From: Incurvaria masculella
Lineage: Eukaryota > Arthropoda > Insecta > Lepidoptera > Incurvariidae
Direction of reading: 5' to 3'
NCBI GenBank assembly: GCA_946894095.1
Contig: OX335651.1
Location: 1,758,501 to 1,822,500 of the forward strand
Length of the DNA: 64,000 bases
Part shown: piece after piece, positions 1-10,975 of the stretch
Layout of the letters: every line of letters starts with the position of its first letter
Position numbering within the stretch: the first letter of the stretch is position 1
The notes under the pieces: generated by a model
What the model was told of the DNA's origin: nothing
The model's database searches: none
What the model saw: only the letters and a program-made list of their open reading frames with translations
Translations under genes and position numbers: made by a program

Positions 1-2917
1 ATACGAAAATCCTCATTGGTGTTTATTACAGCCCTAATCTAAATATCAATTATTTTTCATCATTTGAGTCTTTTCTTGAAGAACGCTGCCCTCAGTACAA
101 CCATACTATTATCATGGGAGATTTCAACACCTGCTTGATCAAAGATGATCACCGCGCTATAAAACTTAAGTCCCTCGTGTCTTCAGTCAATATGAACATT
201 CTTCCCCTGGATGCGACACATCATTTTCCTAATTGTGAACCTTCTTTGCTTGATTTGATTATTACTTCTTCACCTAACTATGTAAGTGAACATGGTCAGC
301 TCCCAGCGCCTGGTTTCTCCCATCATGACCTAATCTATCTATCCTATAAGGTCCGTCCTCCTAAAAACAGACGGAAGGTTCTCTTGCAACGTAACTTCAA
401 GGACATCAATCTCGAACGCTTAAGGGAGGACGCGCGTGGCTTGGATTGGTCTGTTATACTCAATTCCTCTTCCACGGATGAGATGGTCGAGGACTTCACC
501 TCCAAACTCACTGCACTCTTCGATGTTCACGCACCTCTTCGTCCCACACGAGTAAAACATTTTCCAGCTCCGTGGTTGACGGACAATATTCGGATAATGA
601 TGGTGAAAAGGGACAAAGCCAAAATTAAACTAAGACATACATCCACGGACGAAAATCGCACCAAGTACAAGCTGCTCAGGAATCGGTGTAACAGGATATG
701 TAGAGATGCCCAAAGACACCACATTCACAATACCCTCGAAAATTGCTCTCCCGTGAATGCTTGGAAGTTTCTTAAAACTCTTGGAGTCGGTAAGAAATCA
801 TCTTGTAGTAAAAATAACATCGATATCAACTCCCTTAATAGACATTTTTCCTCTCCTCCTGTCACCATCGATCAAGTGGTAAAGTTTCAAACTCTTTTTC
901 AGCTTTCAGCTTTACCGACTCCGGAGCACAATTCACTCACTTTTCGCCCAGTCACTGACCGTGAAGTTAAGATGATCCTGAATTCCATTTCTACAAAAGC
1001 TGTTGGTGCTGACTGCATTAGCCTTGACATGCTGTTACCACTGCTGGATGAACTGTTACCAATAATAACTTATATTTTAAACCATTCCCTCTCCAGTGGA
1101 TCTTTTCCAAGTACCTGGAAAAGGGCTTACGTTATTCCTCTCCCAAAAATTTCAAATCCCTCCTCTTTCAGCCAATATCGCCCTATTTCAATTTTACCGG
1201 TTTTGTCAAAAATCTTGGAACGCATTGTTCACCAGCAGTTGGCCGACTTTCTTACAGATAACCACATACTGAACCTAATGCAGTCAGGTTTCCGACCTGG
1301 TCACAGCACTGTCACTGCCCTTGTCAAAGTCACTGAAGATGTCCGTACAAATATGGAAAATAAGAATGTTACAGTTTTAACGTTGCTGGACTTCAGCAAT
1401 GCTTTCAATACAGTTGACTTTGACATTATGCTAGGTATTCTAAGGACACTTAACTTATCTCCGGTAGTGCTTGACTGGTTTGATTCATACCTTCGTGGTC
1501 GTCATCAGTGTATCAGGATTGACAATGAATATTCTGACTGGGCTGATTTGACTGCTGGCGTTCCACAAGGTGGCGTGTTATCTCCTTTGCTGTTTTCCAT
1601 CTTTATAAATCTGATCACGAATCTGCTTACTTCTCTCTACCACCTTTACGCCGATGACTTACAGTTGTATTTGCATTGCTCCTTAGATAACCTGGCAGAT
1701 ACCGTATCTGAAATGAACGTGAACCTGGAACATATACTTACTTGGACAAAATCATTTGGCCTGCTGGTAAATCCTACCAAATCACAAGCCATAATAATAG
1801 GCAGCCCTAGACTTCTGTCGAAGGTTGATTACAGCACATTGCCAGCAGTGATCTACAATGGAGTTGTCATACCATACTCCAAAACAGTCAAGAATTTGGG
1901 AATTTTCATTGACGAAACTTTATCGTGGGTGCCCCAGGTAAACGAGGTCAGCAGAAAAATCTTTGCCGCCGCCCACTCCTTAAAGCGCTTGCAGAATTTC
2001 CTCCCAGTCCGAACCAAAATTACTTTGGTGCAAACTCTCCTCTTTCCGATTTTGGACTACGCAGATGTTTGCTACTTGGATCTAACTGAAGTTCTCCTAG
2101 ACAAGCTGGATCGTTTGCAGAATCTCTGCATTCGCTTCATATATGGTCTGCGTAAATATGACCATGTATCGCAGTACCGTCGAGAGCTTAAATGGCTACC
2201 CATCCGTTTCCGAAGGAACTGTCATTTACTAATTCTTCTTTACGGAATTCTAAATAACCCTAACTCTCCTGAATATCTTCGTTCCCGGTTTATGAACCTC
2301 TCTTCACACGGTCTCCCTTTGCGATCTAGCAATGACAGTATCCTTGCGATTCCTCGCCATACGACGTGTTTTTTCTCTAACTCCTTTACTGTTCATGCCG
2401 CACGTCTGTGGAACTCGTTGCCCATCACAGTCCGCTCCTGTCAAACTATCAGCTCTTTCAAACTTAAAGTCAAGGAGTTTTACTTAAATGAAATGTAAAG
2501 ATGATAATATGTTCTCACTGTATATATATATTTAATTTTATTGTCCTTCTAATAGTACTGATTTTAGAATCAATGGTAATAGTTACTATAGGTTTTTTTT
2601 TCCCTGGTTTGTGGATATAATAATATGTATTAGTGTATTGTATCATATATATTAGTATATTCAATTATATGTATAAATATGTATATATTATGGTATATGT
2701 ATGTTTATGGAGTTAATTTTTTTTTCTTTTCAAATTCTGGTGTGTCACCTACCTACAGATATTTCTATTGCCTTTCCTCATCACCCCAAGGGTTGACTGG
2801 AAGAAATCACTCTTAGTGATAAGTCCGCCTTTGTGCAGTATTGTTGTTTTGCTGTATGTTTTCTCTGAAATTGTATTTTTGTTATGCACAATAAAGAATT
2901 TATTCATTTATTCATTA
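1..2917 (+). mobile_element. CR1-like LINE, 3' part with untranslated tail
   Basis: After the stop codon comes an AT-rich 3' UTR of about 420 bp. A conserved 3' block lies at about 2740-2895 and contains GGTTGACTGGAAGAAATCAC and AAGTCCGCCTTTGTGC, followed by AATAAA at 2890-2895 and an ATTC/ATTT repeat tail ending near 2917. The same block recurs at 19575-19814. A microsatellite-like tail instead of poly(A) is typical of the CR1 clade. The 5' end is outside the window. Confidence 0.85.
3..2498 (+). CDS. CR1-like non-LTR retrotransposon ORF2 (endonuclease-reverse transcriptase), 5' partial
   Basis: The reading frame is open from the left window edge to a TAA at 2496-2498, so the protein starts outside the window; the Met at 114 is internal. 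The visible N-terminal part is the C-terminal half of an APE-type endonuclease, with a GVYYSP-like strand, MGDFN (from 114) and a later SHHDLI motif. The RT domain follows: RPISILP, motif A LLDFSNAFNTVD (Asp about residue 426 counted from Met114), motif B AGVPQGGVLSPLLF, and the catalytic YADD at 1647-1658 (residues 512-515). The C-terminus (SFTVHAARLWNSLP, then FKLKVKEF) is the usual CR1/Jockey-group ending. There is no internal stop or frameshift over about 830 codons, so the copy looks recent. It would nick target DNA and reverse-transcribe its own RNA. CR1 clade is inferred from the short-repeat tail; a Jockey-group relative is possible. Confidence 0.9.
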   Translation, partial: TKILIGVYYSPNLNINYFSSFESFLEERCPQYNHTIIMGDFNTCLIKDDHRAIKLKSLVSSVNMNILPLDATHHFPNCEPSLLDLIITSSPNYVSEHGQLPAPGFSHHDLIYLSYKVRPPKNRRKVLLQRNFKDINLERLREDARGLDWSVILNSSSTDEMVEDFTSKLTALFDVHAPLRPTRVKHFPAPWLTDNIRIMMVKRDKAKIKLRHTSTDENRTKYKLLRNRCNRICRDAQRHHIHNTLENCSPVNAWKFLKTLGVGKKSSCSKNNIDINSLNRHFSSPPVTIDQVVKFQTLFQLSALPTPEHNSLTFRPVTDREVKMILNSISTKAVGADCISLDMLLPLLDELLPIITYILNHSLSSGSFPSTWKRAYVIPLPKISNPSSFSQYRPISILPVLSKILERIVHQQLADFLTDNHILNLMQSGFRPGHSTVTALVKVTEDVRTNMENKNVTVLTLLDFSNAFNTVDFDIMLGILRTLNLSPVVLDWFDSYLRGRHQCIRIDNEYSDWADLTAGVPQGGVLSPLLFSIFINLITNLLTSLYHLYADDLQLYLHCSLDNLADTVSEMNVNLEHILTWTKSFGLLVNPTKSQAIIIGSPRLLSKVDYSTLPAVIYNGVVIPYSKTVKNLGIFIDETLSWVPQVNEVSRKIFAAAHSLKRLQNFLPVRTKITLVQTLLFPILDYADVCYLDLTEVLLDKLDRLQNLCIRFIYGLRKYDHVSQYRRELKWLPIRFRRNCHLLILLYGILNNPNSPEYLRSRFMNLSSHGLPLRSSNDSILAIPRHTTCFFSNSFTVHAARLWNSLPITVRSCQTISSFKLKVKEFYLNEM

Positions 2918-2978
2918 CGTTGTGCATGGTTTTAAAATTTTGTTAAAATATGACATTATACGTTCTGCCGTTCCCCCT

Positions 2979-3118
2979 TTATTTTGCCGCTATAACAACA
3001 GGGAACATAAAAAAATAATTAAAATAAAAAGGGGCCCCCATAGAAAAAACCTGATTTTTTGGTCTTAAATCTTGCTCGACGAATCGGAACCCTTCGTATG
3101 CGAGTCCGACTCGCACTT
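2979..3118 (-). mobile_element. GGAC-element fragment (5' end part)
   Basis: It carries TTTTGCCGCTATAACAACA, a GGGGCCCC block and GCGAGTCCGACTCGCACTT, the minus-strand version of the GGAC-element left half. The terminal ACCGGCCAAG is lost after the CGCACTT. Confidence 0.7.
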
Positions 3119-4231
3119 TTATAGGCATATGGCGTAAGCCAGGTCCTCATAAACAGGTAGGTATCCGAGGATGTCCATGGGCTTTCGACCTTACACGGTG
3201 GCTGCGGAAACCATGCCGGCCGGCCGAGTGTTACCCGGTCAGACCATGTTTGAAGGCCCCAGGTTGTTCTTTCAGGGATATACCTCGGCAGGGAGTGAAT
3301 TCTTTTCATATCTAGCGGATCGGTTAGTTGCATAATATTTAGTTGAAACAGTTATTCGCGAATTAATTATTTGGTTAACGCCACACAATTATTGGGTGTA
3401 AACGCTGTTATGAGTCAAATTACATTAACAAATAGTGAATAAGCTGATAAGTTCAGAGGTGAACTTAAATTATGAAGAAGCTTCCAAAAATCTAAACAAG
3501 GCAAGATCCTTTTTCCTTAGGAGGCCCTAGAATGTAGACGACTAAACTGAACCAGATAAGACCAGACGAATACTGTGCACCAACTTCCCAGATCGTGCAT
3601 TGGTAAACACATTTCATTCACTACATAGACCCGCAAAGCAAAGAATGAGAGACAAGTGAGTCAGGTGAAAATGCATAGGTCATCTGTGGTAATCTCAGTT
3701 AAAAAAATTGAGATATTGTACATTTATAAAATACAATTTGATTTGATTTGATTACTTCTAGCACGTCGACTATGAGACCTACTGCCGCCAATGTTTTAAA
3801 CTACCAACCCAATTTAAGCGTACATGCCACATGCAAATATATTCCCAGACGTGTAGGAGGGTGTGCTTTGTGGTCACTGAGTACACGGACACATTCGCGA
3901 TATGTCTCTACGGAGCACGGCGGGCGGTGACCCGATTAATGTATACATGATACATCTCTTTCCTTTTCTCGTCTTTGGTAGTAACAACAGCAAAGAAAGT
4001 TTGCGGAGTGAGTTTAGCAGACAAGTCCCACTATTCGATGGGGGGGGGGAGGGGGGAGCGTTGTCAACTGAAAGAAGATGAAGTAACGAGAATTTAGAAG
4101 GGTGTGTTATGATCACTGAAGTTATGATGGACTGGACATACAGAACGAATGGGTGGCGAAAGTATGACCAGAATCGATTAGAATTATCCTGCCTGGGCGG
4201 GCTACGAGAACGTACCTCGTTGTGTTAACTC
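3119..4231. other. Unassigned stretch
   Basis: No gene is recognised. It holds a possible LINE 3' tail near 3700-3752 (a TTTGA repeat after AT-rich sequence) and a G tract at 4040-4056. The ORFs on either strand are short and show no recognisable domain. Confidence 0.4.
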
Positions 4232-4410
4232 GGTAAAATTTACTCGCCAAAAATCATACGTTTAGATACGTTTCGTACCATGCTAACCGGTACATTCGTG
4301 GTTGTTTGGCTTATGACACATCGATTGCAAGTTAGCATGGTACGAAATGCAACTAATCGTCACATTTATTCATTCATTTGCCTTTTCACCCAGCGAGTTC
4401 ATTTACCATT
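4232..4410. mobile_element. PAL-180 palindromic MITE, copy 1
   Basis: Inner arms GTTTCGTACCATGCTAAC (4270-4287) and GTTAGCATGGTACGAAAT (4331-4348) are inverted repeats. The outer end GTTCATTTACCATTG recurs in the second copy at 28644-28828. It is non-coding. Outer boundaries are approximate. Confidence 0.55.
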
Positions 4411-4537
4411 GATGTGATATATAAAATGAACCCCCAAATTGACATTATATATCGTAAGGATAAGGATAGTAGCACGTGTAATCGTAAAAGATGCATGAAA
4501 AGATATACACGTGAAGAGGAATCAAAATTATTGTTAT

Positions 4538-4818
4538 TAGGGCTCCGTACCCAAAGGGTGAAAACGGAACCCTTTTACTAAGCCTCCGTTGTCCGTCTGT
4601 CCGTCCGTCTGTCACAGGGCTGTATCTCATGAATCGTAATAGGTAGGCGCTGATATTTTCAGAGATTGTGTATTTATTTTGCCGCTATAACAGCAAATAG
4701 ATAAATTAAAAACATATAAAAACTTAAGTGGGGCCCCGTACAAAGAACGTGTTTTTTTGTGTGAAATCTTGTACGATGTCACGGAACCCTTGTATGCGAG
4801 TCCAACTCGCACTTGGCC
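4538..4818 (-). mobile_element. GGAC-element, near full length
   Basis: On the minus strand it runs from GCGAGTTGGACTCGCATAC through a GGGGCCCC block, TTTGCCGCTATAACAGCAA, and CAGGGCTGTATCTCATGA (plus-strand reading), to a short GTCC/GTCT microsatellite and a terminal GGGCTCCGTACCC hairpin. It is non-coding. It resembles MINE/Helitron-like non-autonomous elements of Lepidoptera; the class is inferred. Confidence 0.8.
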
Positions 4819-5211
4819 ACTTTATCTAACCTTTACATACCTACATATTATTATATATGCAAGAAATAAAAACGATACAGATTTTTGACACTTTAGATTT
4901 AACCATACCGGTAGGCAAGATTAGGCACGTGGTGGAATGGTTGTCAGGAGCAATACACAGTTATTAGAAAGACGATGCCGTCTTAAATGTTTAGTGCAAA
5001 ATGTAAATATTTGCTGAGCTATTGAATCATTATGCTGCGATCATACCATATGGCTCTATACCAGCTCCACCTTTTTTTAATGAAAAAGTGGTATGTGTGG
5101 CTGTGGACGAAAGGTGCTCAGAAAAGCTATAAACACCTCGCTCAGCGAGGCGCCATGCCAGCGGATTGGCGGTCTATGCCTGAGCTATCGAGCTCATTCA
5201 AATTACGCTTC
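4819..5211. other. Unassigned stretch
   Basis: AT-rich sequence with no recognised repeat or gene. The ORF crossing 5032-5442 runs into the TIR-600 arm and is treated as spurious. Confidence 0.35.
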
Positions 5212-5366
5212 TACTTTTTCAGGCGCGTTATCTATTTAACGCAACCACTTGGAATAGGCAGACTGAGACATTTAGCTTCAGAGGGTTGGTCTTTATCTCG
5301 TGAACCCAGTTTCAGCCATTTACGTTATCGTTACCATTTTTGTCGCAACCTCCTAGTCTATTATAG
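5212..5366 (+). mobile_element. TIR-600 element, solo terminal arm (copy 1)
   Basis: It contains the arm sequence ACGCAACCACTTGG, CATTTAGCTTCAGAGGGTTG, CAGCCATTTACGTTATCG and CTCCTAGTCTA. The same arm is present in copies at 37.1-38.0, 42.6-43.2, 43.2-43.4 and 57.5-58.5 kb. Only one arm is present here. Confidence 0.7.
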
Positions 5367-5591
5367 GCATGAGGAACCTCCTCCTCCGAGGAGGCGGCGT
5401 GATGTATGTATAGCAATGTCAACTCGGAACCTGGTGCCATAGCGTATAGCGTCGTGTGAAACTGTTGCCGGCGCGGCGCGGCCGAGCGCCTGGTGACGAT
5501 TGTTTTCACCTCGCGACGCGACGCTCCGGCGAATGACCGTGTTATGGTAGCTAACCACAGACTGTCGCAGCCCTATACTCTACCTGCCTCA
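5367..5591. other. CpG-rich patch
   Basis: A GC- and CpG-rich interval, densest at about 5465-5535, in AT-rich surroundings. No coding frame is convincing. It could be host promoter or regulatory DNA. Confidence 0.3.
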
Positions 5592-5767
5592 CTAAGGCTG
5601 GGATAAATAGTCGTAACGGAAACTAAGTCTAACGAAAAGTAGTACTTTGTCACATCAATTTGCATTCCTTTGAGATTTCGTCAAAACAAAATTTGTCAAA
5701 GTTACGTCACAAAGTGCTGCTTTTCATTAGTCTTAGTTTTTGTTACGACTATTTATCTGAGCCTAAG
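5592..5767. mobile_element. Palindromic MITE with roughly 58-bp TIRs
   Basis: The left arm starting AAGGCTGGGATAAATAGTCG and the right arm ending GACTATTTATCTGAGCCTAA are imperfect inverted repeats over about 58 bp. The element is about 175 bp and non-coding. No second copy was seen in the window. Confidence 0.7.
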
Positions 5768-7021
5768 AAACATTTATACCATCGCTTTTACTCCTCCATA
5801 GCTGTCAAATGATACTCTGTCTTACTAATCTTATCCTCGGAACAGTTATACCAGATGAAAAGATGTTATGGGCTTCATTACTAATAATCTCGGAATACAG
5901 AATGAATAATTAAGCCTACGCTCACTAGTCTTCATACGAAAATTTACTCGAATTAGCTACTGCCACGACCGGCTGTCTTATGCCGTGTTTTGTAAACACA
6001 AATTGCGATTTTAGTGGCCGGTGGTATGTTAGTGATAAACTCTAGTAGTGAGAAACCCACTCTGAACTAATAAAACGTCGAATGTTAAATGCGACCTTAT
6101 TTTAATGTTATTCATCATCAATCGTCATAAGTATTAAGTCCTCTTAAAACATAGCACACTCTTCTTTTAAATCTTCGTCTATGATGTTCGTGTCCCTGTT
6201 ATCACATCCTAGGCCTGAGCAATTACCGCATATGCTTGAGCAGTTTAGACCACTCTTGCTGCACTCACACTTACGGATGTATTCGTCTTTGCACTGTCAG
6301 GGAAAGTAATTCCTGGTGAGGAAGAGGGTGCTATGTTTGAAAAGGACTGAATATCGATGATGATTTATATTAAAATAGGCGATTGTATGTAAGTTAAGTA
6401 TATATGCATGTGTATGTAAGTTAGCAAAAAATATATATTTAGTGTACAATTTACCTCGAATTAAAAAAGAGGTGTCTGTTCGATAAAATACAGCAGTAGG
6501 CTGCAAATAACGTAATTAACGCCGTAATTATGGTTCTGTAAGCACAGTGTATATCATTCGACGGAATGGCACCTGTGAAGCTAGAAAATCGAAAAGAAAC
6601 GACGTCAAATTGAAAGGTGTGGTTGCGTTTACGTAGGTAGTTTTTTTTAAACAGCACGACACAACGTACGTTAGCGGCGGCGCGGAGTATACGCCACGTG
6701 CTCGGTATCGCTGGACTTTCTACGCTCGTGACCGCTGCGGCGGCGGCGGAATCAGTAACGAGGTATCTATCGCTCCGCGTATGTACTGCTACGAAAGTAA
6801 ATACTTCTCTAATTAGTAGAGTGACTTTATGATGCCGTCCAATTCGGTCAATGCGATGCAGCGCCTTTTAAGGTAATTGGGCACCGTTGAGCACCATCGT
6901 GTGGCAGATAAACTCATTTATGGTATTTAGTAAACTCGGCTTAGAGCGGTGCTTGGCGATCTCTTGCGGGTGACCCGCATGTCATTTTGTAATCTTGATC
7001 CACTATTTAATTATTTCTATC
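5768..7021. other. Unassigned stretch with CpG-rich patch
   Basis: No gene is recognised. A CpG-rich patch at about 6668-6760 includes a CACGTG E-box and a CGG repeat. The remainder is AT-rich, and its ORFs (up to 69 aa) have no known features. Confidence 0.35.
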
Positions 7022-7352
7022 GTATACAGCGGCTCATAGATCAGGGGCGTGTGGACTTACCAGAGGTCAACGGTTCAAATCCCGGCCCCGTTAATGCACC
7101 ACTTTCATTCTCTTCCTCAGTTCGGTTAGTGCATTTCGTTTGAATGTGAGTTGTTCTATAGTTCGGGATCCATGTAAGACTGCTCCTTCTCTTCCTCTAC
7201 TAGGTGGTAGGGTTCAGCCCGCCCGGGTTGCTACAACCGCATTGGATGGAAAATTGTCCGTGTTTTCCTTCCAGTTTCAGCTTCAGTTTCCAGGGTGGTC
7301 CTGGCATGGCACCGAATTTCTTCGAGAACACGGGGTTGGGCTAATATCATGA
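7022..7352 (+). mobile_element. SINE-A, tRNA-type head
   Basis: The head begins near GGCTCATAGATCAGGGGC (degenerate A box) and has a clear B box, GGTTCAAATCC, at about 7070-7080. The shared SINE-A body follows: TAGGTGGTAGGG, CCGCCCGGGTTG, TTGTCCGTGTTTTCC, GGTCCTGGCATGGCACC and GGGCTAATATCATGA. The last tail segment is missing. Confidence 0.8.
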
Positions 7353-7532
7353 TGGTGGATGCAGTACAAATTAGCAATCCTGGTCCAGTTACACAAAATA
7401 TGCTATGTTAATAAACCAAAACTGCAAGTCGTGGTCGGCCGAACAAGATGATTGAGAATATTTTTTCCCACACATGTGTTCAATAAAATTATAATAGTAC
7501 CAGAATAAGTAAAAAAATAATTTACAAAAAAA

Positions 7533-8086
7533 ATTACCGACTTCAGAGAAATTGCGATGTTTGTAGTTACGATTATTGTTATTTTTTGAGTCGGCGTCAG
7601 CCGGGCACGCGCTGCGCCAATCAAGAGAACCTTGGCTACCTTGGCTGACACCGACTCAAAAAATAACAATAATCGTAACTTCAATAATGGCAATTATTTT
7701 TTACTTTTTAGTGCTTTTTCTTTGAAGTCGGTTTTTTTGTTATTTTTTTTTTATTTGTTTATTTGTAGTGAATCTGAAGTACATTTACTAATTTGTACAC
7801 GTCCTTTCCAATAAAAAAAGAATCACCGAAATCGGTTGGCGTTATATTGAGTTATTCGTCCATTTGTCGTGCACATCTTAATACAAATTTAAGACTTATA
7901 TGATTTTCTCATAGATATCATTGTCCGAACTTAACCAAATTAAAATGGGACCACTTGGGAAGCACTAGCTTTCATTTAAAAAAATAATCATCAAAATCAG
8001 TTCACCCAGGCAAAAGTTATAGGGAACAAATATAAAAAAAACATACAGACGAATTGAGAACCTCCTCCTTTTTTGAAGTCGGTTAA
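7533..8086 (+). mobile_element. Hairpin element, copy 1
   Basis: The ends are TACCGACTTC and GAAGTCGGTTA. A large inner foldback around 7535-7735 pairs sequences such as TTTTTTGAGTCGGCGTCAGC and GCTGACACCGACTCAAAAAA. An AT-rich right part (TGAATCTGAAGTACA to CAGACGAATTGAGAACCTCC) is shared with copies at 27.1 and 60.9 kb. Its inner arms are partly deleted. It is non-coding and probably a non-autonomous DNA transposon. Confidence 0.8.
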
Positions 8087-8652
8087 AAAGCACTTCCGTG
8101 ATATAGGGACGGAGCACTAATACAGTGCGCTATGCTAGGTCTATGAGGATAAAAGTGTTCAGATAGTTATTTGTAAGCGGTGAGGTGCATAGTGCTAACA
8201 TTACAAGATTATATATCAAAATAAATTTCATGCAAAATGGACCAGTTGGGAAATTTCATTTTATAAGACTTAACAACTAGAATTCTGCAAACTCTGACAA
8301 ATGTCAAGTTGATGTTATTTCTGCGATTTCTGGGGTATGTTACCGCGACAGTCATCGGCATATTATTTTATACACTAAATTATGAAAGGTATTAGATGTA
8401 ATTGGCACTGATGAAGAGAGGTCTGGAAGATCAAGGCACTCTACCTGCGCCCGCGCAGCGTGTGTGGTCGCCCCCCCCTCCCCCCAGCGCCGCAAGCGTC
8501 CCCCGCCGCCCCCGCCGGCCCCTGTGGCACCCAATGCGCGCTGACATTAAATGGGACCAAGACTAGCAGAGCTGCTGAACATTTGTCTCCTGGGTGTCAC
8601 TATGTATTCTTATTTTTATGTTTTACATACCTACGTATAGTTTGTACATTCC
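8087..8652. other. Unassigned stretch with GC-rich candidate exon
   Basis: It is mostly AT-rich. Between about 8390 and 8552 the plus strand is GC-rich with an open frame reading VLDVIGTDEERSGRSRHST followed by a proline-rich run. There is no clear start and the AG at the 5' edge lacks a pyrimidine tract, so this is at most a candidate exon. Confidence 0.25.
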
Positions 8653-9058
8653 TTTTTTTTTGCAACTTGACATGGATGGCTAATACCACACAACTACCGA
8701 TATGATATTAGCCGAATAAACCAAATTCCCGAAGGAATTAGGTGCCATGCCAGGATCTTCCCTATATGAGCACGGCAACATTGAACTGGATGGAAAACAC
8801 GGACAATTTTTCATTGCCGCTTCAACCATCTTTTCATCCAATGCAATGGTACCAATCCGGGCGGGCTTGAACTCTACCTACAGAAAGGGACCTACAATTT
8901 TACATAGATTCCGAACCATGGAGCAGCTCGCATTCGTGACGAAATGCATTTATTGAACTCAGAAAGAGAAAGAAAGTGGTGCATGTCGGGGCGAGGAATT
9001 GATCCCAGACCTCTCGTACGCTAGGCCAGTCCCCGCGCCACTAGGCTACGAGCCGCTC
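8653..9058 (-). mobile_element. SINE-A, full length, tRNA-type head
   Basis: On the minus strand it runs from GAGCGGCTCGTAGCCTAGTG (A box TAGCCTAGTGGC) through a B-box-like TCTGGGATCAATTCC, the shared body, and TATTAGCCATCCATGTC to an A-rich tail at about 8653. It is one of the most complete copies. Confidence 0.88.
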
Positions 9059-9920
9059 AAAAATATATGGTGTTTCAGACATGCAATGGTGATATATGTG
9101 ATACTTTAACCATTTAGGAAAAGAAAAACGCACTCCATTCCTTTTTTTACGTCGTAAATCTTGTTAATGTAATTTGTTTACGATAAATACGACCAAAAGG
9201 TATTCAGACATGCAAGGATGAACTTTTAAATTGGAACACCATTGCAGGGGGTGGAGACAAGAACATGTACCTTACTAATTTGAAAAAAATCAGAAATCTC
9301 AAAGAAGCAAACGATTTTGAAAAATGTTTTCATGTCACTTTGATGATTTTTTAATACGGTGTTAATGATTTTGTATCGTCATAAAAAATATTGCATTTTT
9401 TTTCAACAATGAAAGGGAACTGCAATTTTTTTTACGATTTCGGACACATTTCGTTTAGTATTCTTCTTTTATCACCCTCCGGAATCTCTTCTGAAGCACA
9501 TTCAAAATACAGAGTGCTTCACACATTTGGTAGATATGATTGTCACAGAATAAACGTAAAACGTAAATAAACGTATACCGTAACCCGTCTCATGTCGATA
9601 ATGCGTGTTTACATCGATGGCGGCGACGTTTTACCTAAGGAGCGCTTAATTATTTATTATAAAGGCACTTTTGTTACAGTTCCAGATCCGTCGATCCTTT
9701 ACGATCAACCGAGCTGACAGGTCTGTGAGACGTTCGACAAAATTATTGCGTCATCTGAAGCAATTTTTGGAATTGGTACTTAGTTTAGATTTTGCCGAGT
9801 GCCACCCTCAGATTTAAAATCTTGCGCGCCTAAAATAAGAACCGCTGTCGTAAATTCTCTAAAACTACTTACATAGATGTAATGGAGGGTTTGTTTTGGT
9901 GACAACAGGCTCGGTAAGTT
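9059..9920. other. Unassigned stretch
   Basis: AT-rich. A short phrase, TTTCAGACATGC or ATTCAGACATGC, occurs twice about 140 bp apart (near 9073 and 9210), hinting at an old repeat. No gene is recognised. Confidence 0.35.
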
Positions 9921-10016
9921 AAAATTGCTGGCAGAATATGGACAAGAAAGGCAAAAGAGAGAAAACAATGGGAAGAAATGGGGGAGGCCTTCACCCTGCA
10001 GTGGGGAGCACAGTAA
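9921..10016 (+). pseudogene. RTE-type LINE C-terminal fragment
   Basis: The plus-strand frame encodes KIAGRIWTRKAKERKQWEEM followed by GEAFTLQWGAQ and a stop at 10014-10016. The W-x2-M/L-G-E-A-[FY]-x-x-Q-W ending is the usual terminus of RTE-type retrotransposon proteins. Only about 32 codons remain. Confidence 0.65.
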
Positions 10017-10152
10017 TTTAAAAAATAATGTAGACTCTACTAATATTTAGGACTTAAGTTTTAAGATTAAGGGGAAATACCTATTCACAGTTTTTTTCTT
10101 TTTGCTTTACCACAATGTAATGATACCATCTGTGCTCATAAAAATAAACGGC

Positions 10153-10188
<36 letters not shown>

Positions 10189-10190
10189 AA
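10017..10190 (+). mobile_element. RTE-type LINE 3' UTR with ATT microsatellite tail
   Basis: About 140 bp follows the stop codon and ends in AATAAACGGCTTT and an ATT repeat at about 10154-10183. It belongs to the fragment at 9921-10016; the element is truncated at its 5' end. Confidence 0.6.
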
Positions 10191-10225
10191 ATATTGCAGT
10201 ATATTATAATAAATAAGAATAATGC

Positions 10226-10303
10226 AGTATGTTGCATTATTCTTACTGGGCTTTTTCTTTGATTAATGTGTCCTTGCTTCACGGTCTATTATACATGTAC
10301 ATA
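10226..10303 (+). mobile_element. SINE-B tail fragment
   Basis: GCAGTATG, CTTACTGGGCTTTTTC, TTAATGTGTCCTTGCTTCAC and GGTCTATTATACATG match the 3' part of the SINE-B copies at 44.3-44.85 and 57.69-57.89 kb. The tRNA-like head is absent. Confidence 0.65.
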
Positions 10304-10330
10304 TATCACATCCAATGGGGTGTACGGCGC

Positions 10331-10552
10331 AAAGCTTTACCACCAGATGGCGCCACATAAAACCATTCCAAGCTATCACGTAGAGGTTATGTTTACTCGC
10401 GAATCACAGGCGATTGATTGATTACATTGTCCGTGTTTTACATCCATTTCAAGATAGCTATTCATATTAACTCGGTTAATTGGTCAACAACCTACAACCT
10501 TGAAATGAAACCGTGGCATAGTTTTATGTGGCGCCATCCGGTGGCAAAGTTT
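10331..10552. mobile_element. MITE with 32-bp TIRs
   Basis: The left end contains CCACCAGATGGCGCCACATA (10331-10363) and the right end TATGTGGCGCCATCCGGTGG (10521-10552). These inverted repeats have about three mismatches over 32 bp. The 222-bp element is non-coding. Confidence 0.75.
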
Positions 10553-10918
10553 GGCAGCCATCCTCCCCATTATTTGTCATTTTTATAAAATCACCATCAG
10601 TTTAAATAATAGTTTAGTAGAGCGAGTGATATCATAGCAATGATGACCTGCCGACGAGACGGCGCGGCGAGGCGAGTCAACAACGCGGTGTCTCGCTAAT
10701 TTGTCTTCAAATATTGGTTTCGCGAGGCGCGTCCGCCGCCTGCCGTCACTTGCTATGCAGCCTGCCCACTCCCATGAGATGCCTGCAAAAGCAACCGATC
10801 GTAGAACGTAGAACTGAACTATCATATCAATCGAGTATTACAATTCGGATGGCATCTGAAAGATGACAAGCGAATTGTGCGCGCTCATAAACACCTACGA
10901 AACGGTCGTCCGATGGCA
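10553..10918. other. CpG-rich patch
   Basis: It is CpG-rich at about 10640-10760. The 80-residue minus-strand ORF has no recognisable feature. It may be host regulatory DNA; nothing firm can be said. Confidence 0.3.
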
Positions 10919-10975
10919 AAAAACCGGCCAAGTGCGAGTCGGCCTCGCACACGAAGGGTTCCGTACCATCGTACG
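10919..10975 (+). mobile_element. GGAC-element 5' end fragment
   Basis: ACCGGCCAAGTGCGAGTCGG and CGAAGGGTTCCGTACCATCG mark the left terminus of the family. The sequence then leaves the family. Confidence 0.75.

Noticed and set aside
4038..4058. G tract as a G-quadruplex regulatory site
   Set aside because: A single G-rich run next to unassigned DNA; no gene context to support a function.
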